From assembly GCA_023388175.1 (NCBI GenBank), contig JAEWGT010000017.1, positions 62,001-126,000 on the forward strand: a stretch of DNA of 64,000 nucleotides, read 5' to 3'. The DNA is from Pseudomonadota bacterium (GTDB lineage Bacteria > Pseudomonadota > Alphaproteobacteria > Rhizobiales > Devosiaceae). The stretch's first letter is position 1. Each line of letters begins with the position of its first letter. This document shows, piece after piece, positions 18,173 to 25,962 of this stretch. The position numbers and the translations under genes were made by a program. Below the pieces are notes generated by a model. The model saw only the letters and a list, made by a program, of their open reading frames with translations, had not been told where the DNA came from and did not search any database.

Positions 18173-19495
18173 CTATTCCGCGGCCACCAGCCGCCGCATC
18201 CGGAACCATTGCAGGATCGACACGTCGATCCGCGCCGTGCGCAGGGCAATGACCCATAGCGCCACCGACCATACGGCTATTCCAATCAGCGCCGCTATGG
18301 CCGCGCCGACAAGGTGGAATGCAGGCACCAGCAGGAAATTGCCTGCGACCAGCGTGCCCATGCCCAATATGACGGCAGGCAGGCTGGCCCAGGGCCGGTC
18401 GTGGATCGACAGCACCATCGACGCGGGTCCCATTGCCGAGCGCACCACCAGCGCCAGGCACAGGATCGCCAGCGGCAAGGCACCGGCAGTGAAGCTCTCG
18501 CCAAACAGCAGCAGCGCAAAGTGCCCGCCGACGGCCACCAGCGCGAACAGCACCAGCGATACCAATGTCGCCACCACATTGGCCTCCCCCACCTTGCGGT
18601 GGAACGCGGCCCGGTCATCCTGGGCTTCGCTCTCGAACATGTCGGGCAAGGTCACCGCATAAACTGCCGCGACGCCGAAGGATACCAGCGAGAAAATGCG
18701 CGTGCAGACGCCGAAGATCGCCAGTTCTTCCTTGTCCAGCATATTGGCCAGCAGCAGCAGATCGATGTCGAAGAAAAAGTCCGTGGCCAGCGTGATCAGC
18801 ACCCATGGCGCAGCAAACCGCCACCACCGGGGCCATTCGTTGTCGCGGCCTTCTCCCTTGTCCTCGATCCGCACAATCGTGAGCACCACAAAGCCGAAAT
18901 GCACCACCGAGATCGCCACATAGCCTATGGCTATGGTCCACAACATGGCGCTGAAACCATCCGCCGGCAGCTCGAACACCATTGAGCATACGAGAAAGGT
19001 GCCCAGCACCACCATTGGCCGGAATACGCCATCGGCAAAGAACCCGGCAAAGGGGCGCTTGAGCCCCACCAGAACCCCGCCGCTGACATAGACCAGCGCA
19101 GTGGCCAGCGCGAGCAATGCAACCGGCATGAAATGGGCGGCAACCACGCTCTCGCCCTGCCCCAGCATATTGAGCAGATAGGGTCCGGCAGCCAGGACAA
19201 GGACAAATGCCAGAGCCACATGGCCATAGGCGCGCCTCACGAAGGCGACCAATTGCCGTCTTTCCCCGCGCGCCCGATATTCCGCCGCGAAATAGGTGCC
19301 GACGGTCTGGAAGCCCAGCGGCATGGTCACCGCAATCAGGTTTACGGCGGCGATGATGAGCAGATATTCGCCAAGAATCGCCGCCCCCCAGATGCGGGCG
19401 ATGAAGGCCTGCACGAGAAAGATCAGCCCCGCCCCGAACAGGCGTCCGCCGAAAATGATCGTCGATTGGGAGGCAAGCCTGTGGGCAAGGCTCAT
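18173..19495 (-). CDS. Oligosaccharide flippase (Wzx/MOP-superfamily)
   Basis: A 440-aa multi-pass inner-membrane protein with about 12 to 14 hydrophobic segments. The N-terminal ARIWGAAILGEYLLIIAAVNLIAV and the C-terminal polysaccharide-export-type half match Wzx/MurJ-like lipid-linked oligosaccharide translocases. Its start codon overlaps the stop of the FemAB-like gene (ATGA, 19492-19495), so the two genes are translationally coupled. No glycosyltransferases are nearby, and the substrate is unknown. Confidence 0.85.
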   Translation of the reverse strand: MSLAHRLASQSTIIFGGRLFGAGLIFLVQAFIARIWGAAILGEYLLIIAAVNLIAVTMPLGFQTVGTYFAAEYRARGERRQLVAFVRRAYGHVALAFVLVLAAGPYLLNMLGQGESVVAAHFMPVALLALATALVYVSGGVLVGLKRPFAGFFADGVFRPMVVLGTFLVCSMVFELPADGFSAMLWTIAIGYVAISVVHFGFVVLTIVRIEDKGEGRDNEWPRWWRFAAPWVLITLATDFFFDIDLLLLANMLDKEELAIFGVCTRIFSLVSFGVAAVYAVTLPDMFESEAQDDRAAFHRKVGEANVVATLVSLVLFALVAVGGHFALLLFGESFTAGALPLAILCLALVVRSAMGPASMVLSIHDRPWASLPAVILGMGTLVAGNFLLVPAFHLVGAAIAALIGIAVWSVALWVIALRTARIDVSILQWFRMRRLVAAE

Positions 19496-20661
19496 TTCAG
19501 ATAGTCGTCCAGTTCCGGCAAAGGCATGTCCGACCTGGCGCGCCCCGGCCGGAGCAGATCGATCTTGCGCTTGAGCACATTGACAGCCTCGCGCGCCGCA
19601 AAGGCAGCATTGCCGAGCAGGAAGGCCAGCGGGTACGATGCGTAATTGGCGACGGGCGGCACCGGATGCATGAAACCGGCTTCGCCCACCATGCCTTTCT
19701 TGAACTGATGCAGCCCCAGAAACCCGTCCGAGCCGCCAAGATCATACCATCTGGCCCGGCTATTGTCGCGCAACCAGCGGATGATGTTCCAGTGGATGAA
19801 ATAGCCCGCGCGCAGCGGCAGCGCCCGATCATTGGTCGCGCCATAGAGATAGACGGCGCGATCGCCCGCTTTGAAGATCACCGCGCCGGCAACGATCTCG
19901 TCCTCATGCCGCACGAAGAACAATTCGGGCCGCAGCGGCTCTTCCATCGTCATCAGCATGTCCAGCGTGTCATAGGCTGAGTGATCGGGAAACTGCTTGC
20001 GGTCGGACATCGCCTCGTAAAGCGTCTTGAATTCATTCAGCCGCTCGACGCCCGCATGCTCGAAGACAAGGTCCGATTTCTCCGCCTTGTTGAGCTGCCG
20101 CCGCCAGGTCTGGTGGAAGCTTTTCCGCTGTGCTGCATCGTCCAGCCGCAGGTTGACGATATAGCGATGCGGGTAATTGAGCGCGAAACCACGCCGAAAG
20201 CCGCGCGCCCTCAGGGCAAGATAGTCGTCATTGATGGGGGCAGATGTCGCATGGGACAGGATCGATATCATCATGCCGCGTCGGTCAGCGTATTCACTGA
20301 CCAGCGCATCCACCATTCCGGCATAGATCGCAGCGCCATCGCTCGCCTGCATATCGGCCAGCATCGGTGCCCATTTTGCCAGCGCGATATGCCCCAGTCC
20401 AAGCGGCAGCGGCTGCACCATGATCAGCACACCGCCCACAATGCGCCCGTTCCGCTCGAACAGGTTGGGTTCCAGCGACACGCCCGGCCAGCGGATCGCG
20501 GCAAAGCTGTGCAATTGCTCCTGGCAGATGCCGTCAAAACCGGCCACCACTTCGTCCCAGCGCTCGCCATCCACACGCTGCGCTGTCAGAAGGGGCGTGG
20601 CACGCTGCGCATCATGCTCGGGCGCGAAGGATTGAGACGCAAAATCTGCAATGGCCGACAT
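19492..20661 (-). CDS. FemAB/BioF2-like acyltransferase (GNAT superfamily)
   Basis: This 389-aa protein belongs to the FemAB-like group (PF13480 type), which transfers amino-acyl or acyl groups to envelope precursors or glycans. Visible signatures are FHQTWRRQLNKAEKSDL, then YLYGATND, and the C-terminal WYDLGGSDGFLGLHQFKKGMVGEAG, the FK.G..G block typical of Fem-type second GNAT domains. The last 60 residues contain a short hydrophobic stretch. It is the first gene of a two-gene operon with the flippase, suggesting decoration and export of one surface glycan or lipid (inference). Confidence 0.75.
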   Translation of the reverse strand: MSAIADFASQSFAPEHDAQRATPLLTAQRVDGERWDEVVAGFDGICQEQLHSFAAIRWPGVSLEPNLFERNGRIVGGVLIMVQPLPLGLGHIALAKWAPMLADMQASDGAAIYAGMVDALVSEYADRRGMMISILSHATSAPINDDYLALRARGFRRGFALNYPHRYIVNLRLDDAAQRKSFHQTWRRQLNKAEKSDLVFEHAGVERLNEFKTLYEAMSDRKQFPDHSAYDTLDMLMTMEEPLRPELFFVRHEDEIVAGAVIFKAGDRAVYLYGATNDRALPLRAGYFIHWNIIRWLRDNSRARWYDLGGSDGFLGLHQFKKGMVGEAGFMHPVPPVANYASYPLAFLLGNAAFAAREAVNVLKRKIDLLRPGRARSDMPLPELDDYLK

Positions 20662-20771
20662 GTTGGCAATTCCGGATGTGTTTACTCAGCCGGACCCTAG
20701 CGCCCATGCGTATTCAAATTCCTATTGGTTTCCGGCAAATGCCGCAAAGCTGCGGCCTTGGTTACCAAAAA

Positions 20772-21476
20772 CTAATGGGCAATTGCCGCGGCCGCCTCCG
20801 CCGCATGCGGCGTATAGAGGAACGGAATTTCCGGGATCGTCACGAAGGCACCCAGCCCCTCCAGCCCCATGCGCAGGGCGACGATGAGGATCATGATGAG
20901 GCCGATCCAGGCGATCCAGCGGAAGCGGTGCAGCAGCCGCGCGATGAATGTCGCTGCCACGCCCATCAGCACCACCGACAGGGCCAACCCGAAAACCAGC
21001 GCCTCGAAATGGTGTTGTGCGGCCCCGGCTACCGCCAGCACATTGTCCAGCGACATGGACACATCGGCGATGACGATCTGGATCACGGCCTGCCGAAGTG
21101 TCTTTCTCGGCGCCTTGGCTGCCACCGTGCCGTCAGCGTTGAGGTCGGCATCGGCCAGCGCCTCTGTGGCCTCATGCTCATCGACCTCGCTGACAGTCAG
21201 CTCCCGATACATCTTCCAGCAGACCCAGAGCAGCAGCACGCCGCCGGCAATAAGCAAACCGCCACCCAGCGACAGCAATTGCGTGGTGATCAGCGCAAAG
21301 AAAATGCGCAGGACCGTTGCCGCGATGATGCCGATCAAGATGGCTTTGCGGCGCAATTCCGCCGGCAGACCGGCCGCAGCCAGACCAATGACCACTGCAT
21401 TGTCACCCGCCAGCACCAGATCGATCATGATGACCTGAAGCAGTGAGGTGAAGAAACTCGGATCGAAGCCGAACAT
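20772..21476 (-). CDS. TerC-family membrane protein, probable metal exporter
   Basis: A 234-aa TerC (PF03741) integral membrane protein with about seven TM helices. The paired acidic motifs are IDLVLAGDNAVVIGLA near the N-terminus and ADVSMSLDNVLAVAG in the second half; each carries the Asp-Asn pair thought to bind a divalent cation. An acidic cytoplasmic loop (about 95-120) separates the halves. TerC/Alx/MeeF proteins are linked to Mn2+ efflux and metalation of exported proteins. The 5' leader has structure and a GGAGTAGC element reminiscent of the yybP-ykoY Mn2+ riboswitch. Confidence 0.9.
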   Translation of the reverse strand: MFGFDPSFFTSLLQVIMIDLVLAGDNAVVIGLAAAGLPAELRRKAILIGIIAATVLRIFFALITTQLLSLGGGLLIAGGVLLLWVCWKMYRELTVSEVDEHEATEALADADLNADGTVAAKAPRKTLRQAVIQIVIADVSMSLDNVLAVAGAAQHHFEALVFGLALSVVLMGVAATFIARLLHRFRWIAWIGLIMILIVALRMGLEGLGAFVTIPEIPFLYTPHAAEAAAAIAH

Positions 21477-21545
21477 GATGAGTCCTCGGGGGAAGCTGCC
21501 GGAAACGGCGCAGAGCAGCTACTCCTCATCGCCCCCGCTCGCAAG
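21477..21545 (-). promoter_or_regulatory. Structured terC leader, possible Mn-sensing (yybP-ykoY-like) element
   Basis: Reading the minus strand, GGGGGC at 21536-21531 is followed by GATGAGGAGTAGCTGC, a GCCG-TTTC-CGGC hairpin, GCAGCT, CCCCC and GAGGACTCATC, then the ATG. GGGGG can pair with CCCCC and AGCTGC with GCAGCT. GATGAG can instead pair with CTCATC, next to the start codon and SD. GGAGTAGC matches the conserved loop of yybP-ykoY RNAs, which typically precede terC. It is shorter than the usual aptamer, so the assignment is tentative. Confidence 0.4.
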
Positions 21546-21637
21546 AGAACAAACTCAAAAACGGACAAGAACCCTCAAATATTGATCGCATTGCCTGCTA
21601 CCGACAGCCCGGCGACAGGCAGCGTTGGATGTAAATG

Positions 21638-21663
21638 AAAAAAGGCGGCCCGCAGGCCGCCTT
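21638..21663 (-). terminator. Intrinsic terminator of the dioxygenase gene
   Basis: The stem AAGGCGGCC/GGCCGCCTT with a CGCA-type loop is followed by a T-run on the minus strand (AAAAAA on plus), 8 bp after the dioxygenase stop. Confidence 0.85.
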
Positions 21664-21670
21664 GTATTGC

Positions 21671-22588
21671 TCAATTGTCCTGCGGCGGGGGTGGCGCGCC
21701 GCCCTCGCCGAAGCCCTCCGGCGGCGGGCCACGGAATTCGCCATCCGGCGGGCCATCCATGCCCGGAGCACTCATCGTCGAGCGCTCGGCGGTAAAGTCG
21801 ATGGGGATGGTGACGGTGCCGGTGTAACCGCTTGCCACGTCGCCAGCCATGGCCAGCGTCTGCTGGGCGATCTCGTCTTCCGAATTGTCGCCGAACACGT
21901 TGTCGCTGGCGATGGTGATGCGGCCCAGATTGCGCGTACCATTGGAGTAACGGGCGTCGGCGGCATAAATGGCGGCACTTTCGGCTTCGGGCAGAGCGAT
22001 CTGCGCGGTCAGCAGCGACGCCTCCCCGCTAACGGCCTTCTCGACGCTTTCAAACACCTCGAAATGAATATGCGGCCAGCGCCCGTCATAGCAGCCGGGC
22101 ACGATGGTCGTGAACCGCACCTTACCCTGGTCATCCGCCACGCCGACGCCGCGCAGGTAGTTGGCCTCGACCGTGTCATAGAGTGAGTAGAGCCCGGTCG
22201 TGTCGCAATGCCAAATGTAAATCGCGTAGCCCGGCAGCGGCGTGCAGCCATCTGCATCGACCAGGGTCAGTTCGAGATCGAGCTGCAATCCATCGGCCAC
22301 CGGTGTCAGCGTTCCAAACGAGGACCGCAGATCCTGCCTGATGATGCCCTCCTCAGTAAGGGCATTGACCACCTGCCCCTCTTTGACATTGCTGCCATCG
22401 GCCGGATACGGGCCGGCGGTTTCCCATGGCAGAGCAACGCATTCGAGCGCGGCGGCAGGGCCGCCCGCGATGGCAACGGCGCCAATCCCACCCACAAGGG
22501 CAAGAAACCGGCGGCGACCGAGCATGACCTTTATGTCATGTGCAAAGCCCAGATCGTGGGCGTGGTGATCATCGTGATTGTGAGACAT
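21671..22588 (-). CDS. Intradiol ring-cleavage dioxygenase-like protein, Tat-exported
   Basis: A 305-aa protein with the fold of the protocatechuate 3,4-dioxygenase beta chain. GPYPADGSN, IYIWHCD and YDGRWPHIHFEV are the characteristic blocks, and the two His of PHIHF with upstream Tyr residues would bind Fe(III). The N-terminus is His/Asp-rich and then has GRRRFLALVGGIG, a twin-arginine-like signal, so it is likely exported, like other secreted members of unknown substrate. The ATG at 22588 is chosen because a GAGGACAGG precedes it. The C-terminal tail is Pro/Gly-rich. Confidence 0.85.
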   Translation of the reverse strand: MSHNHDDHHAHDLGFAHDIKVMLGRRRFLALVGGIGAVAIAGGPAAALECVALPWETAGPYPADGSNVKEGQVVNALTEEGIIRQDLRSSFGTLTPVADGLQLDLELTLVDADGCTPLPGYAIYIWHCDTTGLYSLYDTVEANYLRGVGVADDQGKVRFTTIVPGCYDGRWPHIHFEVFESVEKAVSGEASLLTAQIALPEAESAAIYAADARYSNGTRNLGRITIASDNVFGDNSEDEIAQQTLAMAGDVASGYTGTVTIPIDFTAERSTMSAPGMDGPPDGEFRGPPPEGFGEGGAPPPPQDN

Positions 22589-22934
22589 GGGGCCTGTCCT
22601 CATTGGAAGGGTGATGCGCCTCATATGGGCCGCCCAACCTATCCGCATTGCGTCCGGCAGATGAAAAAATGGAAAGCCAGCAGGAAGCCGCCGGTATTGA
22701 CCGACAGGCCTCATATCAGCCTTCGATACATTACTGGCAGATGCCCAAGGCCCTCGCTCCAGGATCGTTCTGTCAAAGCCTGATCTGCTGCGCTTTCTGG
22801 CCATTCCCACACAGGCAACGGTTTTGAAAACCTGCGTGGAGAACACGCACCATATAAATCTGTATGACAGATATGGACAAAATCACCTCGACCCCCAAAA
22901 ATCTGTCTGCTATCTGGGGGCAGGAGGTGTTTCG
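22589..22934. other. 346-bp divergent intergenic region
   Basis: This is the promoter region between the dioxygenase and the first SGNH esterase. Its clearest element is the operator-like dyad at 22858-22872. No convincing ORF is present. Confidence 0.4.
22858..22872. promoter_or_regulatory. Operator site 1 of the esterase/ABC/kdgD regulon
   Basis: ATCTGT-ATG-ACAGAT is a perfect 6-bp dyad with a 3-nt spacer, 62 bp upstream of the first SGNH gene. It is the best of four copies and has the GT-N3-AC core seen in FadR-type GntR operators. Confidence 0.6.
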
Positions 22935-23564
22935 ATGAAGGAAATCTTGTTTTTTGGCGACAGCCTGACCTGGGGAGCAGACCCCGCCACCGGCGCACGC
23001 CACCCCTTCGCCACCCGCCTGCCCAATGTGCTCGAGGCACAGCTTGGTCATTCGGTCCATATCGTCGCCGATGGACTAGGCGGGCGAAATACCAGCTTTG
23101 ACGATCATTCCGGTCCCTGTGACCGCAACGCCACCCGCACCCTGCCGGTGCTGCTGGGCACCCATCAGCCCCTCGATCTGGTGATCGTCATGCTGGGGAC
23201 CAATGATCTCAAGCCCTATATCTGCGGGCTTGCCTCCGGGGCCACCGCTGGAATGAAGCGCCTGATCCAGATCATCCGCCACTTTCCCTACAAAAGCGGC
23301 TCGATACCCAAAATTCTCATCATCGCGCCACCACCCTGCACTGCGGGGCCCGGCGGAGTGCCGGCACAGAATCGCTCCATCGCAGAATCCGAAGCGCTCG
23401 CCCCCGCCTATCGCGCGCTTGCCGGGAGCGAGCAGGTCGCATTCTTCGACGCCGCTAAGATTTGTCGTGCTTCGCAGATCGATGGTGTCCACCTGTCCAG
23501 CGACGATACGGTGAAACTCGGCAAGGCTCTGGAGGCACCTGTCAGGGCGCTGCTCTGGCCGTGA
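22935..23564 (+). CDS. SGNH-hydrolase esterase, MsAcT-like (first of a tandem pair)
   Basis: A 209-aa cytosolic esterase with no signal peptide. Block I is FFGDSLTWGAD (catalytic Ser), the oxyanion Gly lies in GLGGRNTSFDD, block III is MLGTNDLK, and DGVHLS supplies the Asp/His pair. These blocks and the LPVLLGTHQPLDLVIVML stretch match the arylesterase/acyltransferase of Mycobacterium smegmatis (MsAcT) and rhizobial relatives. It likely removes small acyl groups such as acetyl from an imported compound (inference). The ATG at 22935 follows AGGAGG. The stop overlaps the next gene in GTGA. Confidence 0.88.
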   Translation: MKEILFFGDSLTWGADPATGARHPFATRLPNVLEAQLGHSVHIVADGLGGRNTSFDDHSGPCDRNATRTLPVLLGTHQPLDLVIVMLGTNDLKPYICGLASGATAGMKRLIQIIRHFPYKSGSIPKILIIAPPPCTAGPGGVPAQNRSIAESEALAPAYRALAGSEQVAFFDAAKICRASQIDGVHLSSDDTVKLGKALEAPVRALLWP

Positions 23565-24205
23565 CCCGCACCATACTGGCCGTCGGAGACAGCCTGACTT
23601 GGGGCGCAGACCCGGTCACCAAGCGCCGTCATCCACCTGAATGGCGCTGGCCCGAGGCTTTGCAAGCCGCTCTGGCAGCGCAGGTCAGCGTGGTGACCGA
23701 GGCCCTGTGCGGTCGCACGACCAGCTTCGATGACTGGGCGGTAACAGAGGAGCGCAACGCAACACGGTCCATGCCGATGCTTCTGGCATCACACCAGCCG
23801 CTGTCACTGGTGATCATCATGCTGGGCACCAACGACCTGAAACCGTATCTGTGCGGGCTGGCGCAAGGCGCGCAGGCCGGCATGAAGCGCCTGGTCCAGC
23901 AGGTGCGCACTCATCCCTACATCCACGGCGCAGCGCCGGAAATCCTGATTGTCTCCCCGCCATTACGGATCGAGACGCCAGAAAGGCCGGAGGTTACCGC
24001 CGAAGCCATCGCGCAATCCCTTCTGCTTGCGCCGCTTTACCGGCAGTTGGCCAAGGCAGAGGGCACCCTGTTCTTCGACGCCGCCACGGCCTGCACCGCC
24101 TCCCCAGCAGATGGCGTACACCTTGACGCCGCCCAGACCCAACACCTTGGCTATGCGCTGGCTGACCACTTGCGCGACAAACTGCATAAGTTGTCGGACT
24201 ATTGA
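23561..24205 (+). CDS. SGNH-hydrolase esterase, MsAcT-like (second of a tandem pair)
   Basis: A 214-aa paralogue of the preceding gene with the same blocks: AVGDSLTWGAD, LCGRTTSFDDW, MLGTNDLKPY and DGVHLD. The GTG at 23561 overlaps the upstream TGA (GTGA), indicating coupled translation, and gives a protein that begins exactly like its neighbour. Earlier in-frame starts would run inside the first gene. The two copies have diverged, suggesting an old duplication with different acyl or position specificity (inference). Confidence 0.87.
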   Translation: MTRTILAVGDSLTWGADPVTKRRHPPEWRWPEALQAALAAQVSVVTEALCGRTTSFDDWAVTEERNATRSMPMLLASHQPLSLVIIMLGTNDLKPYLCGLAQGAQAGMKRLVQQVRTHPYIHGAAPEILIVSPPLRIETPERPEVTAEAIAQSLLLAPLYRQLAKAEGTLFFDAATACTASPADGVHLDAAQTQHLGYALADHLRDKLHKLSDY

Positions 24206-24209
24206 CAGA

Positions 24210-24222
24210 AGCTGTATTATAG
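24210..24222. promoter_or_regulatory. Operator site 2 of the regulon
   Basis: AGCTGTATTATAG, 48 bp upstream of the substrate-binding protein start, matches the CTGTATGAYAG consensus with one deviation. Confidence 0.45.
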
Positions 24223-24270
24223 AAAATGGTGAGCACGCCGGGAAACGGCATTCGCTTCTGGGAGGAACCA

Positions 24271-25869
24271 ATGAAGAAAACTTTCTCTGCGCTCATGCTG
24301 GCCGCGCTGCTGGCAGGATCGGCACTGACGCCGGTGCATGCCGAGACCCCCAATGATCAGCTCGTCGTCGCCATGTCGTTGGGCAATGTGCTGACGCTTG
24401 ACCCGGCCTCCACCGGCAGCCGCGAAACCGCGCAGGTGCTGGCAGCGGTCTATGACACGCTGATCAAGCTCGATGACGCCAATCCGGGCGAATTCCTGCC
24501 GGCGCTGGCAGAAAGCTGGGAAGTCAGCGAAGACAATGCCAGCATCACCTTTCACCTGCGCGATGCCAGCTTCGCTTCGGGCAATCCGGTGACCGCCGAA
24601 GACGTGGTGTGGTCCCTCACCCGTCTGATGACGCTCAACCTCGCCAATTCGTCCTTCCTCAAGACTCGCGGCTTCAGCGCCGAAAACGCCCCGGCCAGTT
24701 TCGTCGCTGTCGATGACAAGACCGTCCAGATCAATCTGCCCCAGGCCGATGATCCGCGCATGCTGATGATGGTCATCGCCCTGCCCGGCCCCGGCTCGAT
24801 TATCGACAGCCAGACCGTTCTGGCCAATGAAACCGATGGCGACCTTGGCGAAAACTGGCTGCGCACCCATTCAGCCGGCTCCGGCGCATTCACTCTCACC
24901 GAGTGGCGCTCGAACGAATATGTGATCCTGGATCGCAGCGACAGCCATTGGGATGAGGCCGCCGCCATGCGCCGCGTGCTGATCCGTCACCTTCCCGAGT
25001 CGCAGTCCCAGCGCCTGCAACTGGAACGCGGCGACATCGACATCGCCTATTCCCTGCTCGCCGCCGATCTTGCCGCTCTTGCCAATGCCGACGGCATCGA
25101 GGTCGAAACCGTGCCCAGCGCCGGCTTCTACTATCTGGCCGTGTCCATGAAGGACGAGCGCCTGGCCGATCCCAAGGTCCGCGAAGCCCTGCGCTATCTG
25201 ATTGACTATGAGGGGCTCAACAATTCGGTGATGCAATTCTATGGCACGCCGCACCAGCGGCCGCTCAATTCCACCGCCATGGGCGTTCTGCCCAGCCCCG
25301 GCTATACGCTCGATGTCGAGCGGGCCAAGGCCCTGCTGGCTGAAGCCGGTTTTGCCGATGGGTTCGAGGTCACCCTGCACGCCCTCAACGAGCCGCCCTT
25401 CCTCGACGCCGCCACCGCCATTCAGGCGACGCTGGGCCAGGCCGGAATCCAAGCCAGCCTCATCACCGGCAATGGTGATCAGGTCTATGGCGCCATGCGC
25501 GAGCGCAATTTCCAGCTTATCGTCGGTCGCGGCGGTGGCGGACAGCACCCGCACCCGGACTCCAACCTGCGCGCCACTGCCTTCAATCCCGACAATTCGG
25601 ATGAAGCCAAGCTCACCAACTATCAGGGATGGCGCACCAGCTTCTACGACGAGGAGCTGAACCGGATGATCGAGGATGCACTGCTAATCGCCGACCGCGA
25701 CGAACAGGTGGCCGCCTATGAGGAAATCCAGAACCACTATGCGGATATGATCCCCTCCATCCAGCCCTTCTCCGAAGTGGTCGTCACCGCGGCCTACCGC
25801 GACGACGTGGAAGGTCTGGCGGTCGATCCCTGGCGCACCGATTTCGGCGACGTGAGCAAGAACCGCTGA
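24271..25869 (+). CDS. ABC transporter substrate-binding protein, family 5 (peptide/opine/oligosaccharide type)
   Basis: A 532-aa periplasmic receptor. The Sec signal peptide MKKTFSALMLAALLAGSALTPVHA is followed by the SBP_bac_5 domain (LVVAMSLGNVLTLDP, then FHLRDASFASGNPVTAEDVVWSL). The ATG at 24271 has GGGAGGAACC upstream. Family 5 receptors carry peptides but also oligosaccharides and sugar acids. With kdgD and the esterases nearby, an acylated sugar acid or oligouronide is more likely than a peptide (inference). Its permease and ATPase genes lie 5 kb away on the other strand. A strong hairpin follows. Confidence 0.88.
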   Translation: MKKTFSALMLAALLAGSALTPVHAETPNDQLVVAMSLGNVLTLDPASTGSRETAQVLAAVYDTLIKLDDANPGEFLPALAESWEVSEDNASITFHLRDASFASGNPVTAEDVVWSLTRLMTLNLANSSFLKTRGFSAENAPASFVAVDDKTVQINLPQADDPRMLMMVIALPGPGSIIDSQTVLANETDGDLGENWLRTHSAGSGAFTLTEWRSNEYVILDRSDSHWDEAAAMRRVLIRHLPESQSQRLQLERGDIDIAYSLLAADLAALANADGIEVETVPSAGFYYLAVSMKDERLADPKVREALRYLIDYEGLNNSVMQFYGTPHQRPLNSTAMGVLPSPGYTLDVERAKALLAEAGFADGFEVTLHALNEPPFLDAATAIQATLGQAGIQASLITGNGDQVYGAMRERNFQLIVGRGGGGQHPHPDSNLRATAFNPDNSDEAKLTNYQGWRTSFYDEELNRMIEDALLIADRDEQVAAYEEIQNHYADMIPSIQPFSEVVVTAAYRDDVEGLAVDPWRTDFGDVSKNR

Positions 25870-25888
25870 TACAGTCTCCTCCCTCGGA

Positions 25889-25910
25889 ACGCCCGGCTTC
25901 GGCCGGGCGT
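25889..25910 (+). terminator. Hairpin after the binding-protein gene
   Basis: The 9-bp perfect stem ACGCCCGGC/GCCGGGCGT with a TTCG tetraloop is followed only by ACTGATTTAT. It may reduce read-through into the enolase-family gene and allow higher expression of the receptor. Confidence 0.6.
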
Positions 25911-25962
25911 ACTGATTTATAACTGAGGCCCGCAAGGGCCGTCCGACCCGCAGGACAACACC

